A DNA stretch of 64,000 nucleotides from Schistocephalus solidus (Eukaryota; Platyhelminthes; Cestoda; Diphyllobothriidea; Diphyllobothriidae): the NCBI GenBank assembly GCA_017591395.1, contig WEDG01000795.1:1-64000 (forward strand), given 5' to 3'. The notes beneath the pieces are model-generated. The model was given only the letters and a program-made list of their open reading frames with translations. It did no database searches and was not told the origin of the DNA. Below, piece after piece: positions 24,075 through 31,552 of the stretch (positions within the stretch are counted from its first letter, which is position 1; every line of letters begins with the position of its first letter). The position numbers were made by a program, and so were the translations under genes.

Positions 24075-24501
24075 GGTTCGACCGTCAGTTTCGACGAGGT
24101 CCACCACGTACCCCACAGCAAGATGGGACAGGGACGGTGACTTGCGCGTGAATTAGATTATAGTGAGAATAGACTTCCGTTGCAGCTGCTGCATTCCCTC
24201 TTCCCTCACCCATCTGTGCCTGGTGTAAGACCAAGAAGACCAAAGACGGCGTCGAGTGCAGGTGGTTGGTGCGGCCGGAGCCGCCCTTATGCGTGCCGCC
24301 ACACCTGGCTCGGATCCCACTGAGTGGAAGTGCCATAAATGGCAAGTGGCTGGTGCGGCATGAGCCTGCATCTAAGCGTGCCACCACGTCCCTCATGTTC
24401 AGCATCTGCTATGTTAACGCAACCAGAATTACGCCCGCCATGCCCTGATCTGACCCCAGTGTTGGTACAGCGCCTTAAAAACGTGGCCCGTTTAGTGGAC
24501 A
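24075..24501 (-). mobile_element. LZ-tailed SINE
   Basis: Read on the minus strand, it opens with the SINE head (plus-strand complement GGCCCGTTTAGTGGACATGT at ~24486-24503) and ends in the LZ tail (plus strand GTTCGACCGTCAGTTTCGACG at ~24076). The interior matches the copies at 7890 and 24503. It abuts the next SINE in the same orientation. Confidence 0.8.
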
Positions 24502-24502
24502 T

Positions 24503-24902
24503 GTCAGTTCGACCGTCGTAATCCGACGATGTCCCCTGCATGCTCCACAGACGGGTCGTGCCGTGACGTTAATTTGCGCGTGAATTAGTTTTAACTGATA
24601 GTAAAATTGCACAGGATCTACAGCACTCTCTACTCCATTAACCCACCTTTGCCCGTTGTCAAGACATAGTCAAGAAGACCGGAGGTGGGATCGGACGCAG
24701 ATAAATAATTTCCCACGGAGTGGGAGTGCCGGGTGCGGCATGAGCCTGCACCTAAGCGTGTCCATGTTCAGCACGCACATTCTCTATGTTCGGTATTTGC
24801 TATGGGACCTCATGCCAAATAATAATAACGCCTGCCACACCCCGATTTGGCCCCCGTGTTGGTCCAGCGCATCTATCACGCGGCCCGTTTAGGGGGCACG
24901 TA
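24503..24902 (-). mobile_element. LZ-tailed SINE, tandem neighbour
   Basis: The head is well preserved (plus-strand complement GCGGCCCGTTTAGGGGGCAC at ~24882-24901) and so is the tail (CAGTTCGACCGTCGTAATCC at 24505). It lies head-to-tail with the SINE at 24075-24501 with almost no spacer, either from a second insertion at the junction or from dimeric retrotransposition. Confidence 0.82.
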
Positions 24903-26160
24903 GAGAGCACACGAGACAGACAACACACTGTTACCTGGGGCTTGTGATAACTCGTCTGGCCTAAGTTCAGGACAGACCATAGCCTTCAGTTTGTCTTGAG
25001 CTTGGAATCGTAGCTGCTAACAAGGACAAGGTCAGAAAAGACCACTTCAGTCTCTGTTATTCCTTGTATCATCACTAAGCCCATAAATTTTGACGGAAAC
25101 CATCACTGTCAGGGCGTGGTCACTTGACGTGGAAGCCATGCGCCCCCACGTTCCATTTGATTTCAGGGCTGCAGCACGAACAAAAAAGTTCTTGATGGTT
25201 TTGGGGATATTGTATTGTTGCCCCAGATGTATATCCATCCCAAACTCCAATGTGCATGAGACGACACCCATAAATGAGTGAATGCAAGTTTAAACACATC
25301 CTTTTAAACCTAACGCATGCACATTCGACCTCTGGTATTCGCGACAGTTAGGGATCACAGCTATCCGCGAATAGCTGTAATCAGCAAAACGGGTAACCAC
25401 TAACATATGCTGACGCGCGTAGTTTGGAGTAATATAGCCCACCAATATTTGCGCCTATTTTTATACACGAACTCTTTTTCAGGTTCTCTCCGCTCAAAAA
25501 AAGTGGAAAGAACGAGCAAAGGAAATGTCCCGCAACCCATCGTAACCTTATATAAAACACGATTAAAGCCACCACACAAACTAAGAAAGTGGAACACGGA
25601 GTACTGCCATCTGCTTAGATAAACTGGCCCAGAAGACTGAAAGGCAGACAAAAATTTATTCTTATTTATATGCTTTTAACAGAATATGCCAGTGCATAAA
25701 GTCTGATCTTGTTGATATTTTGAAGCAGCAACACTCTGCGCCTGCACAGATTGGGACAATAGTTTCAATAAACCACTTTGCACAATCTCACTTATGGTGA
25801 TCTTGCCATTGGAACACTGTAGAAAAGTGAAAAGGAAAGGGCAGGAGTTATCAGTGCGCAAGTTTTCATTCGAATGATCCAGGTTCAAAACATGCCCTAT
25901 TCACTGTTCAAGACGCTCCTTGTAATGTAAGGCCGATGACATACTTGAATTCATGGGATGCCTACGGGTAGTAGTTCAGCCTATGGAAGTACAGTATGTC
26001 CAAATACCCGTTCGCATGCAGTTGACCGCTCACGAGCAACTTCCCTGACATTAAGCTCTGTTCTTAGTCTCAAAGCTCGGACATACCTAATGACAGCACA
26101 CAGGAAGACATTCTATCCAGTGGGTCAAACCAAGTGAAAATAGCTGACTGGCCTCAAGCA
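24903..26160. other. No gene recognised
   Basis: Opposing frames of 60-83 codons at 25047-25281 and 25381-25651 lack recognisable domains. No repeat was matched until the tRNA-like remnant at 26170. Confidence 0.5.
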
Positions 26161-26169
26161 AACCGAAAT

Positions 26170-26207
26170 AACAACGGGACCATGGCTCAATGGTAGAGTT
26201 TTACACT
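26170..26207 (+). repeat. Truncated tRNA-like head of a hammerhead/tRNA unit
   Basis: ACAACGGGACCATGGCTCAA followed by TGGTAGAGTTTT matches the A-box region of the units at 28.2 and 29.9 kb. It is cut off after about 36 bases by the AT repeat that begins the next element. Confidence 0.65.
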
Positions 26208-26225
26208 TAATATATATATATATAT

Positions 26226-26617
26226 AGCTAGTACCTATGTTGGAAGTACGGTATAATATCTGTGCCATATAAGATTCATACTACTTGTTTGTAGAATGGC
26301 ATTACGTGGTTATTTTACAGTGGTTTATTGTCTTCGACCCAAATGCTCATTGAAATTTCGGGTCTGACCCTAAAAAGTCATGTCCGAATCATCTGACTCC
26401 ATGTCCTGCACTTAATAATTTCAGAAATTATTTCCTTGATTATTCTCTGGAGTCCATATACCATAAACCGCATAGAGAACGCTGGGGGACCCACTGAGGA
26501 GCCGAACCCCTCGTTGCTGCGTCACGCAGCAGCAGAAACATCGGCGAAACACGTGTCTGGGCTTTTAGCTAGTACCTACGTCGGAAGTACGGTATAATAT
26601 ATGTGCCATATATATAT
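26226..26617 (+). mobile_element. Hammerhead-bearing repeat element, one full 343-bp unit plus partial second
   Basis: The block TAGCTAGTACCTATGTTGGA... at 26226 recurs at 26569 (TAGCTAGTACCTACGTCGGA...) and runs for about 48 bases to 26617. The element is thus a tandem 1.15-mer of a 343-bp unit. A complete hammerhead core ends immediately before each unit boundary. AT microsatellites flank it (26209-26226 and ~26608-26619). It encodes nothing recognisable. Tandem units ending in a hammerhead are typical of PLE terminal repeats and of retrozymes; which one this is cannot be settled here. Confidence 0.75.
26490..26561 (+). ncRNA. Hammerhead ribozyme, complete core
   Basis: Stem I is CCCA (26490-26493) with TGGG (26558-26561). 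Core strand 1 is CTGAGGA (26494-26500), matching CUGANGA. Stem II is GCCGA (26501-26505) with TCGGC (26541-26545), capped by a long loop that contains the inverted repeat GCTGCGT-C-ACGCAGC. Core strand 2 is GAA followed by A (26546-26549). Stem III is the self-complementary ACACGTGT (26549-26556). The cleavage triplet GTC puts the predicted cut after C26557. Every invariant core base is present. The very short stem III suggests folding as a dimer, as in schistosome satellites. Confidence 0.75.
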
Positions 26618-26719
26618 AGGCAGACAGGCAGACGTGCGTGGGAATGGGGTCGAGAAACGTGTTCCACTAAATGTCGGGAGTGAGGGGAGGTGTTAAAGTC
26701 CCGATTGTGGTTCACGCGT

Positions 26720-27249
26720 CCGTGGAGTTCCACTTGGTCAAAAATGGATAAGCTATTGTTGGTTTAAGGTCGACGCGAGTCGGTGAGCCGTCCACGTTGA
26801 CCTTCGTAATGTGCATCCAGATCGACATGGCGGTCGATGCTGTTTGTGTTAGAGTGCCAAGCTTCGAGGAATTCTCGTGCCTACTTGGTGTTAGCCATGG
26901 CGACCACTTCGGTGGCGTCCCAAGTGAAGCGGTGGTCACAGTCCACAGCGCGCGCAAGCACGAGGGACAAGGGATCGCGTCGGCGGCTGGCCAGTTTATG
27001 TTCGTTTATGCGGCTCCTAAGTTGTCGACCCATATCGCCTACGTAAGCGCTAGAGCAATTTTCACACGGAGTGCGGTAAATTACATTCGTTTGCAGCTCT
27101 TTTACTGTAGGGACTTTGACTCGCGATAGTGCTGCGCGCAGAGAGGACGCCGGTTTGTGGGCAATGGAGATTCCTAACCGATTCAATTGACTGGCGATCG
27201 CTTGTGAAATTCCCTGCATGTAGGGTAGACAGTATAATTTTCGTGACAC
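26720..27249 (-). pseudogene. PLE1 GIY-YIG endonuclease domain
   Basis: LGISIAHKPASSLRAALSRV is the usual linker before the nuclease. Then VIYRTPCENCSSAYVGDMGR (~27084-27025) carries the GIY-YIG pair in the PLE form IY/YVG with the intervening Cys-X2-Cys, and LRSRINEHK follows. AVDCDHRFTWDATEVVA comes next, and the frame shifts near 26881, after which the C-terminal part continues in another frame to ~26720. The domain nicks DNA for insertion. Confidence 0.85.
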
Positions 27250-27279
27250 TATTTCTCCATTAGACTCGACTCTTTGTGG

Positions 27280-28017
27280 TTATCTCTGACGCCTGAGGCA
27301 GTGTTTCACAAAGCTTGCTGGGTATCCATTGAGTCGGAATAAGCGATACAAGTAAGCAAGTTCCTTCTTAAGAAGGTTGTCAGTGCTACAGTAGCGAAAA
27401 GCCCGGTGAAAAAGCATTCGGATGCAACTCCTTTTGTGGTTTGCTGGATGGTTGCTGTCATAGTTAAGTATAATGTCAGCATTTGAGCCTTTGCGGTGCA
27501 CGCTCGTCATCAGGTTACCATTCTCCCAGTTTTCGAATACTCAATGCTAGAAACAGGAGGATATTTTTCGTTGCCTCTTCGCGAGTAAATTGGAAACCTG
27601 GGAAACAATTATTCAGATGTTGATGCAGCTGCTCAACCTCGCTGGTTTTCATGATAACAAAGGTATCATCTACATATCGGAGCCACAATTTTGGCCTAAA
27701 ATTTCGCCTTATATCCTCCTCTAATTGTTGTATTACGAGTTCCGCGAAGAGATCCGATATCGGCGAGCCCATTGAAGTGCCTTTAACCTATTGGTAATAT
27801 TTTCTATCGAATTGACAATAGTTCTTCAGACAGATTTTAAGCACATCTAGAACGTGTTGCAATGGAATATCGACAGGATTGTCTTGTAGGCGTCGGGCTA
27901 CACTCTCAATTGCCAGGTCATATGGTATTGAGGAAAATAAGGCAACTAAATCAAAGGATAGCATGCATTCATCTTGACTTACGTTGACGCCTTGGACGTA
28001 TGCGGCTCGACGATCTG
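27280..28017 (-). pseudogene. PLE1 reverse transcriptase core
   Basis: The minus strand encodes ECMLSFDLVALFSSIP (motif A, ~27960), KGTSMGSPISDLFAELVIQ (motif B, ~27770) and the catalytic WLRYVDDTFVI (~27670). These are followed by LHQHLNNCFPGFQFTREE, then SNADIILNYDSNHPANHKRS and LLKKELAYLYRLFRLNGYP. An in-frame TAG (~27788) follows NYCQFDRKYYQ, and a frameshift falls near 27510. YVDD and MGSP are the Penelope-typical forms. Confidence 0.88.
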
Positions 28018-28132
28018 CTTAAATAACATGTATGCTCCGCTGTGCCCTGGAGCTCACTTTACAGCCCTCGCAGGCGGTCGTATAGCGACGTGTAGAATAT
28101 GTTGAAAAAGTGGAACCGACAAAGACAAGAGA

Positions 28133-28177
28133 GATTGGAATGGCAATTTCTGACTTATTAGCTGTCATCAGCCTGTC
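28133..28177 (-). ncRNA. Degenerate hammerhead motif
   Basis: The core CTGATGA (complement of 28165-28171) and GAAA are both retained, with spacing as in the other units. Stem I (GACAGG with CCAATC) has two mismatches and stem II is eroded, so cleavage is unlikely. Confidence 0.55.
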
Positions 28178-28199
28178 ATACCGAATCTTAAGTGTAGAC

Positions 28200-28268
28200 C
28201 ACCTGGGATTCGAACCCGCGAACTTTAGTAATTGATTCGACCACTCTACCATTGAGCCGCGGGCCCGT
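28200..28268 (-). promoter_or_regulatory. tRNA-like pol III promoter (A and B boxes)
   Basis: The minus strand gives GGCTCAATGGTAGAGTGG (A-box and D-arm like) and GGGTTCGAATCCC (B-box and T-arm like) at tRNA spacing. The acceptor stem does not pair, so it is a tRNA-derived promoter and not a tRNA gene. Confidence 0.7.
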
Positions 28269-28436
28269 TGTTTATCGGTTGCGTTCGAGAATATGATGAT
28301 AGTGTGCGGCTCACCAATCTGCTTAAGGAAAATGAATGTTCCGTTGTGCCCTGGAACTCAGACTAGAGTACTCACAGGCTGGCGCATAGCGACGTGTAGC
28401 ATATGTTGATAATGTGGAACCGACAAAGGCAAGGGA

Positions 28437-28481
28437 GACCGGAATGGCCATTTCTGGCTTATTAGCCGTCATCAGCCAGTC
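28437..28481 (-). ncRNA. Hammerhead ribozyme motif
   Basis: On the minus strand, stem I GACTGG/CCGGTC (one G-U pair) encloses CTGATGA, stem II GGCT-AATA-AGCC with a C-A mismatch at its base, GAAA, the self-complementary stem III ATGGCCAT and cleavage triplet ATT. All core bases are present. The base mismatch and U at the cleavage site predict weak activity. Confidence 0.65.
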
Positions 28482-28504
28482 ATACCCAATCCCAAGTGTA
28501 CAAC

Positions 28505-28573
28505 ACCTGGGATTCGAACCCGCAACCTTTGGTATTTGAGTCGAAAGCTTTACCATTGAGCCACGGGCTCGTT
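28505..28573 (-). promoter_or_regulatory. tRNA-like pol III promoter (A and B boxes)
   Basis: Same module as at 28200, one unit upstream on the minus strand. GGCTCAATGGTAAAGC is the A-box like part and GGGTTCGAATCCC the B-box like part. A G-to-A change weakens the D-arm (GCTC paired with AAGC). Confidence 0.65.
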
Positions 28574-28872
28574 GCTTTGTCGGTTGCGATCGGGAATATG
28601 ATGATAGTGTGTGGCTCACCGATCTGCTTAAGGAACATTTATGTTCCGTTGTGCCCTGGAACTCAGACTAGAGTACTCACAGACAGTCGCATAGCGACGT
28701 GTAGCATATTTGATTATGCGGATACTACATATATACATAGTGATACCTGATATGGGCATATATGACTATATAGCCGTACATCAGCCCAGTCAGTCTGAAT
28801 CCCGAGCTGGGGGACAGTTTCGGAAAATTACGCATTAAAGTTTCGATTTTTTCCAAAGAATTTCATCTTTTC

Positions 28873-28892
28873 TATATATATATATATATATA
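28873..28892. repeat. AT microsatellite at PLE2 3' junction
   Basis: A pure TA run directly abutting the 3' end of the PLE fragment at 28893. Confidence 0.9.
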
Positions 28893-29500
28893 AGTAGTGA
28901 AAAGAAGGCATCCCAAGAAATAAAGTTGAAGTTGAATACGTTCTATGGGAAATGGAGCTTTATTGTGTAAATTTTTCAACACCGGTTCTCCGGGTCGTCG
29001 TCAGACGCAGGCGGGTAGCAAATGTGGCAAAAAAACAGTTGACATCGTAATCACGCGAAAAAAATCGATACTGGCGTGAACATTGGCACCAGTGAGCGGC
29101 CGCCGTGTGTATCAGCCTGTCCTGATTGGTTCTCGTTTCTTCCATTTCTCCTTGAGATGTCTGTACGTCGCATCCAACTCGATATGTCTGTTGATGCATG
29201 ACTCATCTGAATGCATCGCCTCGAGGAACTCTCGACCTTTCTTGGAGGAACAGGCAGCGACAATCCGAGTTTTATCCCAAGCGAAGGTGTGCCCGGTGTC
29301 TAGAGTATGCATAGCTGTTTGGGACAGATGGTCCCGCCTCTTTACTGCCAACTGATGTTCATAGATGCGTGTAGAGGCGGATTTGCCTGTCTGACCACAA
29401 TACACGGCATCACATGCTTCACACGGGATCTTGTAGATGACTTCTTTCTTATCCAAATAGTTGACCCTATCCTTAGGGTGAACAAGCTGGGTACGCAAAG
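28893..29500 (-). mobile_element. Penelope-like element 3' fragment (PLE2)
   Basis: A 5'-truncated minus-strand PLE that keeps only the GIY-YIG end and the 3' untranslated region. It is bounded by TA microsatellites on both sides (28873-28892 and 29501-29517). Near the 3' end are a poly(A)-signal-like AATAAA (complement of ~28960-28965) and a hammerhead-like remnant (CTGACGA, complement of 28998-29004, with an eroded stem II). It belongs to a different subfamily from PLE1, judging by low residue identity in the nuclease domain. Confidence 0.82.
29112..29500 (-). pseudogene. PLE2 GIY-YIG endonuclease domain
   Basis: The open frame runs 29534-29112, and its first codons are microsatellite. It continues PKDRVNYLDKKEVIYKIPCE, then CDAVYCGQTGK (the YIG position as YCG), the conserved Arg and Glu in STRIYEHQ, HTFAWDKTRIVAACSSKKGR and a C-terminal REFLEAMHSDESCINRHIEL. 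The nuclease domain looks nearly intact as far as it goes, but there is no RT, start codon or promoter of its own. Confidence 0.85.
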
Positions 29501-29517
29501 TATATATATATATATAT
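29501..29517. repeat. AT microsatellite at PLE2 5' junction
   Basis: A pure TA run separating the truncated PLE from the remnant of a hammerhead/tRNA unit at 29519. Confidence 0.9.
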
Positions 29518-29663
29518 GATAGTGTGCGGCTCACCGATCTGCTTGAGGAATATGTATATTCCGTTGTGCCCTGGAGCTCACTTTAGCGCCCTTGCAGGCG
29601 GTCGCATAGTGAACTGTAGCATATTTGGATATAGTGGAACCGAATTCCTGGTGATCCACACTT

Positions 29664-29708
29664 GACTGGCTGATGATGGCTAAAAAGCCAGAAATAGCCA
29701 TTCCGGTC
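29664..29708 (+). ncRNA. Hammerhead ribozyme, best-formed stem II in the array
   Basis: Stem I is GACTGG (29664-29669) with CCGGTC (29703-29708). The core is CTGATGA (29670-29676). Stem II is TGGCT-AAAA-AGCCA, five full pairs. GAAA follows, then stem III ATAGCCAT and cleavage triplet ATT. This copy has the U-A pair at the base of stem II that the younger tandem units have lost. Stem III has one mismatch. Confidence 0.68.
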
Positions 29709-29879
29709 TCCCTTGTCTTTGTCGGTTCCACTTTATCAAAATATGCTACACGTCGCTATGCGAACGACTGCGAGGGCTGTGAAGTGAGCTCCAGAGCACA
29801 ACGGACCATGCGTGTTCTTTAAGTACATCGGTGAACCACACACTATCATCATATTCCCGATCGCAACCGACAATACAAC

Positions 29880-29951
29880 GGGCCCGTGGCTCAATGGTAG
29901 AGCGTTCGACTCAATTACCAAATGTTGCTGGTTCGAATCCCAGGTGGTTCA
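29880..29951 (+). promoter_or_regulatory. tRNA-like pol III promoter (A and B boxes)
   Basis: GTGGCTCAATGGTAGAGC gives a D-arm with a perfect GCTC/GAGC stem, and GGTTCGAATCC is a consensus B-box in a T-arm (CTGG/CCAG). The acceptor arm does not pair. It would drive transcription through the downstream hammerhead. Confidence 0.75.
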
Positions 29952-29968
29952 TACTTGGGATTGGGTAT

Positions 29969-30013
29969 GCCTGGCTGATGACGGCTAATAAGCCAGAAAT
30001 GGCCATTCCGGTC
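29969..30013 (+). ncRNA. Hammerhead ribozyme motif
   Basis: Core CTGATGA (29975-29981), stem II GGCT-AATA-AGCC with a C-A mismatch at its base, GAAA, stem III ATGGCCAT, triplet ATT. Stem I GCCTGG/CCGGTC has one mismatch. Confidence 0.62.
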
Positions 30014-30183
30014 TCCCTTGTCTTTGTTGGTTGTGTTATTCTGCCTCTATACTTAGCTGCCTTTACGGCTGCTGGCGGGCTTGAGAGTTAGCCCCAAGGC
30101 ACAACGGGACGAGTGAGTCCTGTAACCGATCGGTGAGCGCCCCATTATCATTGTCAATATTCCCGATCGAAACCGGCAAGACA

Positions 30184-30256
30184 ACGAGCTCGTGGCGCAG
30201 TGGGTAGAGCGTTGGACTTCTGCCCAACAAGGTCGCGAGTTCGAGGCTCGGGCGCC
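30184..30256 (+). promoter_or_regulatory. tRNA-like pol III promoter (A and B boxes)
   Basis: GTGGCGCAGTGGGTAGAGCG is A-box like. GTTGG/CCAAC forms an anticodon-type stem. CGAG-TTCGAGG-CTCG is T-arm and B-box like. This promoter version differs from the one at 29880 and is repeated in the next two units. Confidence 0.72.
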
Positions 30257-30277
30257 GCAGCGCCTGGGTTTGGGTAT

Positions 30278-30322
30278 GGCTGGCTGATGACGGCTAATAA
30301 GCCAGAAATGGCCATTCCAGTC
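30278..30322 (+). ncRNA. Hammerhead ribozyme motif
   Basis: Stem I is GGCTGG/CCAGTC with a single G-U pair. The core CTGATGA is at 30284-30290. Stem II GGCT/AGCC carries the C-A basal mismatch. GAAA, ATGGCCAT and ATT follow. Confidence 0.65.
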
Positions 30323-30492
30323 TCCCTTGTCTTTGTCGGTTGTGTTATTCTGCCTCTATACTTAGCTGCCTTACGGCTGCTGGCGGGGCTTGAGAGTTAG
30401 CCCCAAGGCACAACGGGACGAGTGAGTCCTGTAACCGATCGGTGAGCGCCCCATTATCATTGTCAATATTCCCGATCGAAACCGGCAAGACA

Positions 30493-30565
30493 ACGAGCTC
30501 GTGGCGCAGTGGGTAGAGCGTTGGACTTCTGCCCAACAAGGTCGCGAGTTCGAGGCTCGGGCGCC
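30493..30565 (+). promoter_or_regulatory. tRNA-like pol III promoter (A and B boxes)
   Basis: Same sequence as the module at 30184, one unit (309 bases) downstream. Confidence 0.72.
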
Positions 30566-30586
30566 GCAGCGCCTGGGTTTGGGTAT

Positions 30587-30632
30587 GGCTGGCTGATGAC
30601 GGCTAATAAGCCAGAAAATGGCCATTCCAGTC
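30587..30632 (+). ncRNA. Hammerhead ribozyme motif, one extra A
   Basis: As at 30278, with CTGATGA at 30593-30599. The second core strand reads GAAAA instead of GAAA, which would distort the junction, so this unit may be impaired. Confidence 0.6.
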
Positions 30633-30805
30633 TCCCCTTGTCTTTGTCGGTTGTGTTATTCTGCCTCTATACTTAGCTGCCTTTACGGCTGCTGGCGGGG
30701 CTTTGAGAGTTAGCCCCAAGGCACAACGGGACGAGTGAGTCCTGTAACCGATCGGTGAGCGCCCCATTATCATTGTCAATATTCCCGATCGAAACCGGCA
30801 AGACA

Positions 30806-30878
30806 ACGAGCTCGTGGCGCAGTGGGTAGAGCGTTGGACTTCTGCCCAACAAGGTCGCGAGTTCGAGGCTCGGGCGCC
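30806..30878 (+). promoter_or_regulatory. tRNA-like pol III promoter (A and B boxes)
   Basis: Third near-identical copy of the 30184 module in the array. Confidence 0.72.
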
Positions 30879-30899
30879 GCAGCGCCTGGGTTTGGGTAT

Positions 30900-30944
30900 G
30901 GCTGGCTGATGACGGCTAATAAGCCAGAAATGGCCATTCCAGTC
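30900..30944 (+). ncRNA. Hammerhead ribozyme motif
   Basis: As at 30278, with CTGATGA at 30906-30912. It is the last hammerhead of the array. The unit continues to 31087, where the AT repeat replaces its tRNA-like part. Confidence 0.65.
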
Positions 30945-31085
30945 TCCCCTTGTCTTTGTCGGTTGTGTTATTCTGCCTCTATACTTAGCTGCCTTACGGC
31001 TGCTGGCGGGGCTTGAGAGTTAGCCCCAAGGCACAACGGGACGAGTGAGTCCTGTAACCGATCGGTGAGCGCCCCATTATCATTG

Positions 31086-31087
<2 letters not shown>

Positions 31088-31137
<50 letters not shown>

Positions 31138-31138
31138 G
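31088..31138. repeat. AT microsatellite
   Basis: About 50 bases of nearly pure AT between the hammerhead/tRNA array and the 3' end of PLE3. Confidence 0.95.
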
Positions 31139-31320
31139 TCACAGATAGTTCAACTCGAGAGTTTGGACCCTGATGTAATGGAAACTGTAAGCCAGCAACT
31201 TTTTGTGGTAGGCGTACACAGTTGCAAACTGGTCTTTATTCACTGTATTCACTTTTGTTCTTGGTCATTTTGATTTACAAGTAAAGATAAAATGTTCGCT
31301 CCCTGGAATCATGGCTTATA

Positions 31321-31364
31321 TATCTGAGCTTTCGAACTCTTGCTCGAGTTGATCGTCAGAGATA
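31321..31364 (-). ncRNA. Hammerhead ribozyme motif in the PLE3 3' region
   Basis: On the minus strand, stem I is TATCT (complement of 31360-31364) with AGATA (complement of 31321-31325). Core strand 1 is CTGACGA (31353-31359). Stem II is AACTC-GAGCAA-GAGTT with two unpaired bases at one side and C at the other. GAA follows, then the minimal self-complementary stem III AGCT and a C at the cleavage position. All core bases are present. The bulge at the base of stem II is atypical. Confidence 0.55.
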
Positions 31365-31552
31365 AAAGTGGCAACAAAAACCAGCAATAGTTAAAGGGGA
31401 CAGGGGCCAATCAGAGACCAGTGACACCAGTCTGGATGTGACTGCGCACGGCTCTGTATGCCACCGCTAGATCGATAAATCGATTGACCAAGTACACATA
31501 GGAGGCCAAATATCAATCCATTCTCTGCTTTTCTTGCTTCTGGCATTGGCGA

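Larger units (their letters stand above)
26620..28017 (-). mobile_element. Penelope-like element, decayed (PLE1)
   Basis: A minus-strand retroelement with a Penelope-type RT core followed by a GIY-YIG endonuclease. The 3' end abuts an AT repeat at ~26608-26619. The 5' side is lost where the hammerhead/tRNA array begins (~28017). Penelope-like elements are retroelements distinct from LINEs that combine a telomerase-related RT with a GIY-YIG nuclease. This copy is 5'-truncated and disrupted. Confidence 0.88.
28018..28860 (-). repeat. Hammerhead/tRNA repeat array, minus orientation
   Basis: About 2.5 units with hammerhead cores at 28165-28171, 28469-28475 and a degenerate one at 28778-28784, giving spacings of 304 and 309 bases. 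Each unit reads, on the minus strand, tRNA-like segment, hammerhead, then a TTGTCTTTGTCGGTTCCA block. The array is broken by the PLE at 28893-29518, and a remnant of the same orientation follows at 29519-29640. Confidence 0.85.
29641..31087 (+). repeat. Hammerhead/tRNA tandem array, plus orientation
   Basis: Five hammerhead cores lie at 29670, 29975, 30284, 30593 and 30906, giving unit lengths of 305, 309, 309 and 313 bases. The last three units are almost identical. Each unit reads hammerhead, then CTTGTCTTTGTCGGTTGTG, a GGGACGAGTGAGTCCTGTAA block (GGACCATGCGTGTTCTTTAA in the first unit), a tRNA-like segment, and the next hammerhead. The array is inverted relative to the one at 28018-28860 and ends in an AT microsatellite. 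Self-cleavage of a transcript would release ~309-nt monomers. This architecture matches the schistosome Sm-alpha repeat type. Confidence 0.9.

Noticed and set aside
28965..29010. Full hammerhead in the PLE2 3' region
   Set aside because: CTGACGA and GAAA are present, but stem II is half eroded and stem I does not pair convincingly; noted only as a remnant.
29880..30878. Functional tRNA genes
   Set aside because: A- and B-box arms are tRNA-like, but the acceptor stems do not pair and the anticodon loops are irregular.
28018..31087. CRISPR array or ordinary satellite
   Set aside because: Repeat units are ~305-313 bp without short spacers, and the genome is eukaryotic. The units carry promoter and ribozyme modules.
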